Shown here piece after piece: positions 45,374 to 55,600 of a stretch of 60,929 bases of DNA (position 1 is its first letter; each line of letters opens with the position of its first letter). Position numbers and translations under genes: made by a program. Below the pieces are notes generated by a model. That model was not told the origin of the DNA, made no database searches, and worked only from the letters and a program-made list of their open reading frames with translations. The stretch covers positions 1 to 60,929 of the forward strand of contig DDUR01000086.1 in the NCBI GenBank assembly GCA_002344895.1, written 5' to 3'. This DNA comes from Ignavibacteria bacterium UBA2333 (GTDB taxonomy: Bacteria > Bacteroidota > Ignavibacteria > Kapaibacteriales > Kapaibacteriaceae).

Positions 45374-45937
45374 ATGCGCGGAAGCGGAAACCATATCACC
45401 CGACTCGAAGAAGATCTTACCGATCTTGTTCGCGCCTTTAAGGACGGCGACAGGGATGCGTTCCGCACGTTGTATGACTTTTTCCAAACGCCCATCTATC
45501 GGTTCTGCCGGCATATGATTGCCGACGAGGCTATGGCGAAGGATGCGTTTCAAGAGACGTTCATTCGCATGTATGAACACCGTATGGAGCTTCGTGGTGA
45601 AAATGTGCGGTCATGGCTGTTTACGATAGCACGTCGTGTCTGCCTCAATCAACTGCGCACTCGCCGCTTGGCTCATATTGAGTTTGATGAAACCTTTCAT
45701 GCAAATCCTGAACCCGTAGAGCGTGATGTCGTCCTAAAAGAACGTATTGACAAAGCACTTGAACAACTTCCGATGACATTACGCGAGGCCCTTGTACTGC
45801 GGGAATATGAGGGCCATTCCTATCAAGAGATTGCTGCCCTCGTTGGTATCGATCTCTCACTCGCGAAGGTACGCGTCTATCGTGCGCGCCTTCTCATGAG
45901 AAAACTACTCGCTGGAGTTGTCCTGCAAGAACGATGA
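45374..45937 (+). CDS. ECF-type RNA polymerase sigma factor
   Basis: 187 residues. Region 2 is about 18-90 (DRDAFRTLYDFFQTPIYRFCRHM, DAFQETFIRMYEHRMELRG, VRSWLFTIARRVCLNQ). Region 4 is about 125-180 (LEQLPMTLREALVLREYEGHSYQEIAALVGIDLS, then the recognition helix region VRVYRARLLMRKLL). It overlaps the anti-sigma-like gene by ATGA, the usual layout of an ECF sigma with its membrane inhibitor. It probably switches on envelope or surface genes. Confidence 0.92.
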   Translation: MRGSGNHITRLEEDLTDLVRAFKDGDRDAFRTLYDFFQTPIYRFCRHMIADEAMAKDAFQETFIRMYEHRMELRGENVRSWLFTIARRVCLNQLRTRRLAHIEFDETFHANPEPVERDVVLKERIDKALEQLPMTLREALVLREYEGHSYQEIAALVGIDLSLAKVRVYRARLLMRKLLAGVVLQER

Positions 45938-47244
45938 TCCTTGATGTTCTCATATCGCGATATCTCGACGGCGAGCTCACACCTGAAGAGGATGCTGAAC
46001 TCCGGAGTATGATTGCTGGTGACGTTGAAGCAAAGGAAGCTTTTGACGCTGCAATCCTGCTGCACATCGCTATGCGTTGTGAAGACGATACGGTTGTACC
46101 AGACGACGTTCGAGAGGACACAATTCGAGCCATTGACATTCGAATGTCTGCAGCACCGACGCGGAAAACTGCATCCAGATCGTATCGAGCCGTGGCCGCG
46201 TTGGCTGTTACCTTCCTTGTTCTCTGTCTGCCCTTTGGTGACACATACTTTAACCTTGGCAGTGATGGTGTCGGTGAGTTTGCAGAGCAATCTTCAGCAG
46301 CTTCTTCGCCAGTGACAACGAGAGCAGGTGAGACGCCGCGTCGTGCAGCCGGGCAACTCACTGCATCAAACCCTTCCTCAGCTGCGAACTCAGTACACAA
46401 CGGTGAGATCATTGATACCACATCATTTGATGTCGTAACGACTGATGTGATTGGCAACACAAACACTGTGGAGAGCTTGAATTCGCGAGCCGAAGAGGCT
46501 GTACCTCTGGATCAAGAGGGAGCTAATACACTCCCGGTGAGTTCGTTGTTTGCTTCGGCCGACAACACCCCTTTTGCCCCTTCTCAACCGCATACGTCGT
46601 CCGGACCTTCGAACAGCGAACCGTCTACCCTGGCCACGCCGAATCTCTTGCAGAGTAAGCCTGTTGACGTTCTCATCACGTCATCGTACGGACAAAGTAT
46701 GACAGGAACCGTTTCAACGGAGGGTGCCGTTACGACGATTTCAGCAGGTGTAGGTTTTGCTATGGCCAAGAATACGTTTATGGGTCTTGAACTTGGCACC
46801 ATGAACTATGCTACAATTCGCGAACATCAGATCATGACGAGATCTGATGATGGCAGCGCTGTATCGGCTCGACCTCCAATGTTGTCGAGTGACCACGTTT
46901 CGAAGCTACCGCCAACGGTGATGCCTGGTGGAACGTACACGACGTCCGTGTATTCGCATGCAGAGTCGGAAGGTGCAGCATGGGGAGCTGCCTTCCTGCA
47001 GCAACGCCTTCTAAATCTGGGACCTGCGCACATTAACGGCCGGGTAGCAGCTGGAGTCACAGAAGACGGAGTCCTCGGATATGGACGTTTGGGAACAGAT
47101 ATCCGACTCTTTCAGGGCGTTTCGGCGACCATCGGTGCTGATGCCTCATATGCACCAATTCGGCAGTTCCGGCAAGGTAAGATGTCTGCACAGACATATG
47201 GGCTCTTTTTGTCGCTGACGTACGGAATTCAGGTGCGACTGTAA
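45934..47244 (+). CDS. Anti-sigma-like membrane protein with C-terminal beta-rich (outer-membrane-like) domain
   Basis: 436 residues. The N-terminus (LISRYLDGELTPEEDAELRSMIAGDVEAKEAFDAA) is the start of an anti-sigma/FecR-type cytoplasmic domain, but the zinc HxxxCxxC motif is absent. One membrane helix is at about 88-106. A Ser/Pro/Thr-rich stretch (about 110-235) leads to a C-terminal part (about 240-436) with repeating aromatic-alternating strands ending in YGLFLSLTYGIQVRL, like an outer-membrane barrel. Such a protein could span the envelope and signal to the sigma factor. The fusion is read directly; its function is inferred. It overlaps the sigma gene by ATGA. Confidence 0.7.
   Translation: MILDVLISRYLDGELTPEEDAELRSMIAGDVEAKEAFDAAILLHIAMRCEDDTVVPDDVREDTIRAIDIRMSAAPTRKTASRSYRAVAALAVTFLVLCLPFGDTYFNLGSDGVGEFAEQSSAASSPVTTRAGETPRRAAGQLTASNPSSAANSVHNGEIIDTTSFDVVTTDVIGNTNTVESLNSRAEEAVPLDQEGANTLPVSSLFASADNTPFAPSQPHTSSGPSNSEPSTLATPNLLQSKPVDVLITSSYGQSMTGTVSTEGAVTTISAGVGFAMAKNTFMGLELGTMNYATIREHQIMTRSDDGSAVSARPPMLSSDHVSKLPPTVMPGGTYTTSVYSHAESEGAAWGAAFLQQRLLNLGPAHINGRVAAGVTEDGVLGYGRLGTDIRLFQGVSATIGADASYAPIRQFRQGKMSAQTYGLFLSLTYGIQVRL
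46567..46580 (-). repeat. GGGGC-type dispersed motif (coding, one mismatch)
   Basis: Minus strand GGGGCAAAAGGGGT, read as TPFAPS on the plus strand, in the linker of the anti-sigma-like protein. Confidence 0.55.
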
Positions 47245-47306
47245 CAGGACGTACTCTCACGAGTCATCCATCCACCGCGCAACACCGAAAATGCTATATT
47301 GCGCGG

Positions 47307-47322
47307 CTTCCCGAAAGGGAAG
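47307..47322 (+). other. Small hairpin with GAAA loop before the propeller-protein gene
   Basis: CTTCCC-GAAA-GGGAAG, 32 bp upstream of the ATG at 47355. TATATT at 47295-47300 could be a -10 element; a -35 is not clear. It may be a 5'-leader stem. Confidence 0.35.
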
Positions 47323-47354
47323 TACGGGACACATTCGAATCAACGGGACACCAC

Positions 47355-49370
47355 ATGGGTACGTTTGCGACGCCATCCATCGTTGCTGTTGCATTATTCT
47401 GCCTTATCTCAACTGGTACGGTAGTAGCGCAGCACTTACAATCATCTCAAAAGTTTGGCCCACTAAAGAGGCCAACCGTTTCCCTTCGCGATGCTCATAC
47501 GCAAGTAGCGAATCCAGCGCTTCGTATTGACCCAGCGATTGAGTTACGGGGAGGAAGTCCACGAACCGGTACAGACCTCAGACGTCAACCCAAGATTGTC
47601 GAAGTGCCGCAGAACGTTGCTCCTGGTTCAATTGTGGGCACGACCTACTACGATTTTCAGACGAATGCATCCATGGCCAATCGTCTTGGAATCGCTGAGG
47701 ATGCTGGTGATACCTACCTCCAGATTCTCTGGATGGCTGCAAGTGATTCTACGCGTGACGTACCAGGGAGAATTCCCGGATTTAATAACTCGCGCGGTTC
47801 ACGATATAACTATGTGAACATCTCTGACCCGGCAAATCCTGAAGTATTTATCGAAAGCTGGCAAAAGGCTGAAACGGATCGTGCAGGATGGCCATCACTT
47901 GTGCAGTTTGAGGACGGATCAATTGGAACACCTTCACACACGCCGATTCGTTTCTATCGTAATGGTTCGGTTGGTGACGAGATCTTCTTCCCGCTTTCAG
48001 ACGTCACAACGCTTGCAGACTCCGCCGTTTGGCCGCGTGCTGCGCTCGGACAGAATGGCACTGTTCACCTTATCTACAATCGAAACATACCGGGACAAGG
48101 TAATCAGGTTGCGTATCGACGTTCAACGAACGAAGGCGAATCCTTCGAAAGTGAAGTTCTACTGACCGGTAGCAATTCCATCTACGGTGCTGCGCCAGTT
48201 GGTTTTGGGGCTGACTCCTACACGATTACGTCGCGCGGAAACCTTGTTGCAGTTGTCTTCATCGACAACTCAGTTCGGACTCGTGTCTGTATTAGTACAG
48301 ATAACGGTGCTACATGGCCGACAGAACTAACAGCCTATGTTGCAGCAGGAAACTACACGGATATCGACAGTGGCTTTAACGCGGATGGACAGCGCCAATG
48401 GTATTCGGATACGGTACCAACACCTGGTCCACACATTGATGCCGTCTTCGATGCAAATGGTCTGCTACACTTTGTTGTAGGTGTCATCCCTACCTACGTT
48501 ACGCGCACGGAAGTTGACGGAGTCACAAGTGGACTTATCAGCGTTGCTGCAGGATCACCGATCTACCAGCAATATGGTCTCATGTACGGAAATACAGGAG
48601 ATTCACTGTTGTACTTCATGGGCTTCCCATCTGGTAGTGGCTGGGATGGCAATGGTATCCGTGTAAATGAGCGCGGCTTTGATGGAACTGCTCGATGGCC
48701 ACAACTTGCCATTGATAATTCCAATAATCTTTACTGCATGTACGGTTCGATGAAGAACGGTGATGTGATTCGTATGAACATCGACACCACTGTTCGGTAT
48801 ACGAATGACGACCTTGACACGATTGTTGAGGTTGATGGGCTGGTTGGTCACTTGTGGGCGACACAGAAGTTAGCTGGTTTCCCATACTGGAGCGAGCCAA
48901 AGGACCTTACACCTGAAGGTGTTCCAAGCCAGTATCCGAGTGTCCTTGAGACTCTTCATGAAAACCGTATCTGGTTTGCATATTCAACCTCTGACCTGCC
49001 AGGTGATGGCGCAACAAACGTTGATCGTACCGCCATCGCGGCCGTCGTTCGTGTTCACAGTATCGTGCCAGGTGACCTGAATCCCGTGAATACGGTTGAT
49101 GAAGGGGCAGAAGGGGCAACAGCGGGCTTACGTGTGACGCCAAATCCTTCATCGGACGTTGTGAGTATCGCGCTTGATCGTCCCATGAGTGGTATGGCCC
49201 GCCTCTCAATCATTGATGCACTCGGCCAGATTGTCCTCTCGAAAAATCTTGAATCCGGAAGTGTATCCGAATCGACAATCGCTGTGTCTCCATTACCGAC
49301 GGGGACGTATACAGTGTCGATTGACGCTGATGGAAACCGCACAACGACAACCATGGTAGTTGTTCGGTAA
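47355..49370 (+). CDS. T9SS-exported sialidase-like propeller protein
   Basis: 671 residues. The signal peptide is about residues 1-25. A propeller region (about 90-560) carries Asp-box-like motifs STDNGATW and STNEGESF, as in sialidase-type folds; the catalytic Arg/Glu/Tyr set of true sialidases cannot be confirmed. The last 80 residues are a type A T9SS sorting module (VTPNPSSDVVSIAL ... LPTGTYTVSID ... VVVR). It is probably a surface or secreted protein. A GGGGC-type motif at 49104 encodes EGAEGA just before the sorting module. Confidence 0.8.
   Translation: MGTFATPSIVAVALFCLISTGTVVAQHLQSSQKFGPLKRPTVSLRDAHTQVANPALRIDPAIELRGGSPRTGTDLRRQPKIVEVPQNVAPGSIVGTTYYDFQTNASMANRLGIAEDAGDTYLQILWMAASDSTRDVPGRIPGFNNSRGSRYNYVNISDPANPEVFIESWQKAETDRAGWPSLVQFEDGSIGTPSHTPIRFYRNGSVGDEIFFPLSDVTTLADSAVWPRAALGQNGTVHLIYNRNIPGQGNQVAYRRSTNEGESFESEVLLTGSNSIYGAAPVGFGADSYTITSRGNLVAVVFIDNSVRTRVCISTDNGATWPTELTAYVAAGNYTDIDSGFNADGQRQWYSDTVPTPGPHIDAVFDANGLLHFVVGVIPTYVTRTEVDGVTSGLISVAAGSPIYQQYGLMYGNTGDSLLYFMGFPSGSGWDGNGIRVNERGFDGTARWPQLAIDNSNNLYCMYGSMKNGDVIRMNIDTTVRYTNDDLDTIVEVDGLVGHLWATQKLAGFPYWSEPKDLTPEGVPSQYPSVLETLHENRIWFAYSTSDLPGDGATNVDRTAIAAVVRVHSIVPGDLNPVNTVDEGAEGATAGLRVTPNPSSDVVSIALDRPMSGMARLSIIDALGQIVLSKNLESGSVSESTIAVSPLPTGTYTVSIDADGNRTTTTMVVVR
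49104..49117 (+). repeat. GGGGC-type dispersed motif (coding)
   Basis: GGGGCAGAAGGGGC at the junction between the propeller and the T9SS sorting module. Confidence 0.6.
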
Positions 49371-49430
49371 GGCTCACCCACCTCAAAAAGAAAACACTAC
49401 TCGACAAACGACATGACCAGGAGTTCACAC

Positions 49431-52400
49431 ATGGTTCGTAGGTACCTGATCGTTCTCACGATCCTCGCTACGGCAGCCACATCGGCACTGGCGGGTATTA
49501 CCGGTATCCTTACCGGCAAGGTGCTCGACAAGGCGAAAAAGCCAGTATCGGGTGCCTCGATTGTTGTATTGGGAACAACCCGCGGCGGTATTGCCAAGGC
49601 TGATGGTTCATATCAGATTGTGAACATCAATGCCGGTACGCACAAGATTCGCGTAACGGCCCTAGGTTATGATACGGTGTTCCGCGAGGTTACAATCAAT
49701 GCCGATGAAACTCGCCGGTTGGATTTTACCTTGGCCGAAGGTGGTGGAGCAACTTCTGATACCATCCAAGTTGTATCAGATAAGATCATGATCCGTCAGA
49801 CGGATCTTGGATCTCAGCGGACGATGACGGGAAGTGATATGCAGAAGATTGCACGTGATAATGTTGCTTCTGCTCTATCACTCCAAGCAGGTATTCGGGC
49901 CGACGGCAACAACTTCGTTGTTCGGGGATCACGGACAACCGAAACACAGGTTCTTGTCGATGGTCTGGCCGTCACGGACCAGTTCTCTGGAGGTCTTGGG
50001 AATGTCGGTTCGACGATCTCAATGACAATGCCAAGCCCATTCATGATTCAGTCTGTTGCTGCGCAGACTGGTGGTTTTGGTGCTGAGTACGGAAACGCCG
50101 TCGGTGGTGTTGTAAACTCCGTTGTGAAGCAGGGCAGCACTGAACGTTATGACGGTATCTTCCGCTGGCGTCGTGATGTACCGTTTATGTACGGTTATGC
50201 CGGAAATGGATATCGTGCTGGTAATCCTGGCCAAGACATGGTTGACGCTACACTTTCCGGACCTTTGGGTTTTAACAACTCAACGTTCTCGATTGGTGTT
50301 CGTAACCTTTATGAGAATCATCGGAACGCTGGTCTCGATGTTCCGGATCCCGTTGGAAACAGCACAGGTTTCCTGCCGAACAACCGCACGTGGGGCCGAA
50401 ATCTAACGGGACGTATGCGGTTCCAGTTTAACCAGGACATGTACCTCAATGTAGGTGGTATGTTCGGTATGACCGCTGGTGAGCTGTCGAGCTGGGGCCA
50501 GCTCTATGCAGACGAACAAGGAATGGTTGTCGACAATTTTGGCAATCCGATTCTCGATGGCAACGGCAACGTACAGTACAATGGAGTACCATCCCGGAAC
50601 GCACAACAGGTCGTGGTCCAGGAGTTTTCATCAAATGCCTTTGCTCAGTTGAATCATACGATTGACAATGCAACAACCTACGACGTGCGATTCTCCTATA
50701 ATGCGAAGACGACAGAGATTGGAAAGCGTAAGAACACCAATCAGCCAGGAATTTTTTCGGGCTGGGATGTCTTCACTCCGGAAGATAATCTTGCATTCGC
50801 CGATTCTGTCTACGTTCCAGGATCAAACCGAATTCTTGACGAATATGACTACCTCCGTGTACCCGCATACACTGAAGATGGATATGCACGGATTGAAGTC
50901 ACAAAACGAAATCCGATCACTGGATACATTGAAGGTCCAAGTGATGCTCAATCGACATCAAATCCGTACGGCCTGATCAACTACTTTACGGAACGTGGAA
51001 ATAGCGGCGGTGTAGACTTCCGTACATCACGATTCTGGCAAGCAGACGGTAACATCCAGACACTCCTCAAGGTTGGGGAAACAGAACACGTCATTAAGGG
51101 CGGTGTGGAACTTCGCCTGTTCCGTTTAACACGTCACTATAATGCAAACCCATGGGATGGTACACCATTCTATGACGTGTATGGTTCGGACTACGGCGGC
51201 AACCTGTATTTCGACTTACAGGATAGCTCTACTGCCGCTGTCAATGCAAAGCTTGCTTCTGAAGAACCATACAATCCTGTAACGGCAGCCGTGTTTGTCC
51301 AGGATCAGATTATCTTCAAGAGTCTCGTGTTTACACCGGGTCTGCGTGTAGACTACTTAAATGCAAATGCAACGTACCGCACGTCATTTGACCGATTTAT
51401 TCCGTTCGGTGACTCCGTTGGATTTTCGCCAACAACTGCCAAGCTGTACCTGAGCCCTCGGATCTCCGTTGGTTTCCCGATCAATGATAACAAGAGTCAG
51501 GATATTAAGCTCTCGTACGGGATCTACTATCAGGCTGCGCCATTTGCCGAAATGTTTGACGCCTTTAACGTCTTCCAGCTTCGTGGTTCGCAGCTGCTTG
51601 GTAATCCGAACATGGAGATGCAGCGTACAAACCAATACGAGATTGCGTATCGTAATCAGATGACTGACGACTTCGCACTCACGATCACCGGTTACTACAA
51701 GGACGTCTACAACCAACCCGACATCGCCTTTGTCCGGGTGTTGCCGAATCCTTACTTCCAGAAACTTCTATCAGCGTACGGTACGGTTCGTGGTCTTGAG
51801 TTCACCTTCCAGAAGCGTGTTGTCAACAACTGGGGATTCATGATCAATTACACGCTGTCTCAGGCACGTGGTACGGCAAACAGCTCAGCAACAGCTCCTG
51901 GTATTGATCCGTATACGGAAAACCCAGCGTTCCCTGTAACTGACTTCCCACTAGCAGTAGATCGTCCTCATCGTATTAACGTGACAACAACACTTGAATA
52001 CGGAACGGATCAAGGTCCACGTATTGCTGGTATTCCTTTCCTCGAAAACTTTACGATTACTCTGTCAGGTGTTTGGCAGTCGGGCTCACCGTACACACCG
52101 GTTGATGCACGTGGACAAGCACTTGGAGAAATCAACTCAGCTCGCTTCCCCAGTGTGTTGTCTTCTGAGCTTCGTATCATTCGTACGATCCCACTTGGAG
52201 ACTTCCTCGGTGGTGCAAAGTTTGTTGACCTCACGCTTGACGTGAATAACGTCCTGAATCTTACGGATGCTATCGGCTTCTATACAACAACAGGTAGCCC
52301 AGACAACGATGGTATCAGTCTAGCACGTCCGCAGGGAGACTTCCCATCAACGACGTACTATCGTGATGCAAACATTGCAGACAAGTCAACGATCGATCCT

Positions 52401-52583
52401 CAACAATACGATCGTATTGGCCGCAGAATGTACAACCCAGTGGTGGACTTCAACAGTGACGGTAAGGTCACTGCCGAAGAGTCCTATAGAGGTTATCAGA
52501 ATTACGTCCGCACGGTCATTGATCGCCGTGGAAATTATCAATTCCCGCGTACGGTGTTCTTTGCCGTCGCCTTCCGCTTCTAA
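49431..52583 (+). CDS. Large TonB-dependent outer-membrane receptor
   Basis: 1050 residues. Start ATG 49431 has GGAG 8 nt upstream. A signal peptide is followed by a CarboxypepD_reg-like domain (about 25-105), then a plug with DNVASALSLQAGIRADGNNFVVRG, and a 22-strand-type barrel ending FFAVAFRF. The tail carries an EF-hand-like DFNSDGKVTAEES. Its length is like SusC-type receptors, but no SusD follows; instead a 1441-residue exported protein and a PorV-like barrel are in the same operon (18 nt and a 4-nt overlap). It could be part of a secretion or uptake complex at the surface. The ligand is unknown. Confidence 0.88.
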   Translation: MVRRYLIVLTILATAATSALAGITGILTGKVLDKAKKPVSGASIVVLGTTRGGIAKADGSYQIVNINAGTHKIRVTALGYDTVFREVTINADETRRLDFTLAEGGGATSDTIQVVSDKIMIRQTDLGSQRTMTGSDMQKIARDNVASALSLQAGIRADGNNFVVRGSRTTETQVLVDGLAVTDQFSGGLGNVGSTISMTMPSPFMIQSVAAQTGGFGAEYGNAVGGVVNSVVKQGSTERYDGIFRWRRDVPFMYGYAGNGYRAGNPGQDMVDATLSGPLGFNNSTFSIGVRNLYENHRNAGLDVPDPVGNSTGFLPNNRTWGRNLTGRMRFQFNQDMYLNVGGMFGMTAGELSSWGQLYADEQGMVVDNFGNPILDGNGNVQYNGVPSRNAQQVVVQEFSSNAFAQLNHTIDNATTYDVRFSYNAKTTEIGKRKNTNQPGIFSGWDVFTPEDNLAFADSVYVPGSNRILDEYDYLRVPAYTEDGYARIEVTKRNPITGYIEGPSDAQSTSNPYGLINYFTERGNSGGVDFRTSRFWQADGNIQTLLKVGETEHVIKGGVELRLFRLTRHYNANPWDGTPFYDVYGSDYGGNLYFDLQDSSTAAVNAKLASEEPYNPVTAAVFVQDQIIFKSLVFTPGLRVDYLNANATYRTSFDRFIPFGDSVGFSPTTAKLYLSPRISVGFPINDNKSQDIKLSYGIYYQAAPFAEMFDAFNVFQLRGSQLLGNPNMEMQRTNQYEIAYRNQMTDDFALTITGYYKDVYNQPDIAFVRVLPNPYFQKLLSAYGTVRGLEFTFQKRVVNNWGFMINYTLSQARGTANSSATAPGIDPYTENPAFPVTDFPLAVDRPHRINVTTTLEYGTDQGPRIAGIPFLENFTITLSGVWQSGSPYTPVDARGQALGEINSARFPSVLSSELRIIRTIPLGDFLGGAKFVDLTLDVNNVLNLTDAIGFYTTTGSPDNDGISLARPQGDFPSTTYYRDANIADKSTIDPQQYDRIGRRMYNPVVDFNSDGKVTAEESYRGYQNYVRTVIDRRGNYQFPRTVFFAVAFRF

Positions 52584-52600
52584 TCGAGAGGGCGCTCACG

Positions 52601-55600
52601 ATGATTAAAAAAAATCTTCACGGTGACAACATGACTCAACAGCTTCTATGCAGAATGCTGACCCTGCTGGTCGTTCTTGGAGTTGGTGCTTCGGCATTGA
52701 CCGCCAGGACAAAGGAGACAGCGGCCAGGAAGTCGAAAGACGACGCATCGGGTGACGTGCAACGCGAACACACGTCGGTGTTTGAGCAGCAGAGAAATAC
52801 TGTTTCAAATATTGACTTTTGGACAACGAACTACGGAATCTTTGGCTTTGATGTTCGTAACGGACGTGGTGGTACATTTTGGCCACGCGGACGTGGGAAT
52901 CAATACATCTTTGCTGGAGGTGCATGGTTTGCAGCTGAAAAGCGTCAACCTGGCACGGAGACCTACCGTCGTCGAGTCATGATCACGTACAACCCGAATT
53001 CGGGTTTGTCATGGATGGTCCCCGGCACAATTGAAGACGGAAAAGCACCTATTACGTCTGATGCAGGTATACAGAAGTATCGTACATACTTCTCACCTGA
53101 CTTCTCGGTAAGTGATGGTGCAGATCGGTATAATCCGACCTATCCGAAGTGGCCAATTTGGGATTCATCGCCGAACGATACGTTGCGATTTAACAACTAC
53201 TTCGGAAACTACATTTCTGACGTGGGCGCACGTTCAAAGTCCATTTCACCAAAGGGACCTGCGTTCATTTCTCAAGAGGACATTTTCGCTGTCTATAAGG
53301 ACACGGATCTCAGCCAGTACGAGGGTGGTGTTGCCCGCCGTCAAGCAGAGGGTTTCCCTCTTGGATTCCAGATCGAACAGACAATGTACTCATGGGGCTT
53401 TGGTGACTACGGCGACATTCTGTTCCTGAAGTATAATTTCATTCACCCTGCTTCATTTGCTGATACGCTGAAGAACTGCTGGATGGCGGCCGTCATGGAC
53501 GTTGACATCGCTCTTCAGAATAATCCAATCGCCGGTGCACAAAATGACCGCGCTCGGTACTACAATGAAGAAGACACGCTCAATCTTGCTGTACAATGGT
53601 CAAACGCCACAGCAGGCGAGGCAGGTCGTGGATTCGGTTATTTGGGATTTAACTTCCTCGAATCACCGGCTGTAGACACCAATGGATTTATGCGTAAGGA
53701 CAAACGCAAGTTCCCGGTAACCGAGCAGCTCGGATTACGGACAATGCGCAATTGGCCAATTACGTTCGACCCTCTTGAGAACGAGGACCGTTATCAGTTT
53801 ATGTCATCGGGCCAAACGGATGGAGATGATGGTCCTGGTGACCGTCGACTCTTGATGGCGACGGGTCCGTTTAACATGCGACCAGGCGATTCGGCACGTA
53901 TCGTCGTTGGTATCATTCTCGCAACCACCGCAGGTGGTGGAGATGCAACGGGAACTCCTGAGGATATGGCCGAGCTGATTCGGAAGGTGCGTTTTGCTCA
54001 AAGTGTTTACAATAACAACTTCATCGCTCCACGCCCTCCGGACTACTCCGCAATTCGCGCCGTACAAGGCTCCAACGTTGCATTTAACTTCCCACCAGAG
54101 GGTTGGCTGCCACTCAACAATGGCGTAGCCTTCCAATGGGACTCAACGTCAGAAATGTCGGTTGACACGTTAGAGCGTGGACTCGACTTTATCGGCTACC
54201 GCATCTTCCGCGCACGTCGTCTTGATCAAGACACGTTTAGCGTTGACAATCGCCCTAACGATCGTCGTGGACCACTCGGCTGGAAAGAACTTGCACGCTA
54301 TGAATTGGCTTCGCCATTCCTGAAGTCAAACATCATTGAACCAAAGGAGTCGGTGCCGCTCGACCAGTTCCAGATTGTTGATCCAATAACAAGTAGCACT
54401 CAGCGTTCGGTGCTCGTTTCAAAGTCGTTGTCGGGCGCGATTCCTTGGGGAACGTATTTTTCGAATCTGCTGAATCAACGAACCGACCAACTTGTTCGAG
54501 GATCCAATGGACAACTCGACCGTAGTCGGTTCATCAAGGTTGACTCAATCCAGTTTACAACGTTTGAGTTTGCCAAGGACTCGTTGCCGCTTGTCCAGAT
54601 CGAGAACAATCCACAGAATGCAACCACCTTTGGTCTCAACCGGAATCAGGAAGCGGCCGCAAGAGACTCGCTCGTTCAACTCATTCTCGCAGGTAAGGTA
54701 AAAGAACGTCCGTTTATCTTTAACGAACCGATTACCTTCAAGAACCAAGCTGGCGGCGACTCCGTTGTTATCGTGCCTAGTCCGTGGGACGAAACATTTG
54801 AAGTTCGATCGACGCTCATCGCCGAGTTTATGCGACGTGTAACGTCGGGTCGTACGTTCGTTGACTATGGCGACGATAATCGCGACGGGCGCGTTGATTA
54901 CGATGCTAACCCCGAGAAATCGGAAAAGCTGATAAACAACATCGACTACTATTACGCTGTATCCGCTGTTGACGAAGGTGACTACTTCCTTCCTTCGCCA
55001 CGAAAGCTGAACGGACGAATCAGTGGTCTTCCAAACGTTGTGAAAGCAACACCAGGCGGAGCACGTCCTGGAGACCGGCCATCGTTCACACTGAATCTCG
55101 ACCCAACAACAGCGAACAAGCTGGGTGGTATTTACAACGTACGCCTGCTTGTTAACGACGAGCAACGGTTTAATCAACTGTTTGCAGGACGCACCCTTGA
55201 AGTTGAGTTTTACCGACTTTGGGGTGGGTATAACTGGAGGCAATCCGTCCTTACTCCTCCAGATCCAAATGCACCAGACGACGGCTTGTATGGTACGGTC
55301 TTCATCCTGAGAGATTCTGCCACACGCCAAACAATTGGTCAGTTCTCCAGCTTCTTGCCACCAGAACTGTGTCCAACAGCTTCTGTACGCGGTCTTCCAT
55401 CCTACTTTACTGAGAATGCAGAAAACTGGGTTGGGGGAGACTCGGTGATTTACGACACGGTTCGTACGCAGTTCGGCGAAATCGTCCGTATTGATTCTGT
55501 TACCTTCGGACTGGACGTAGACGATAACTTCCAGAAGGTAACACGTCGTGGCACGTACACGTCGGATGCTCGTTGTATCAACCAGTGGGCATACGGTACA

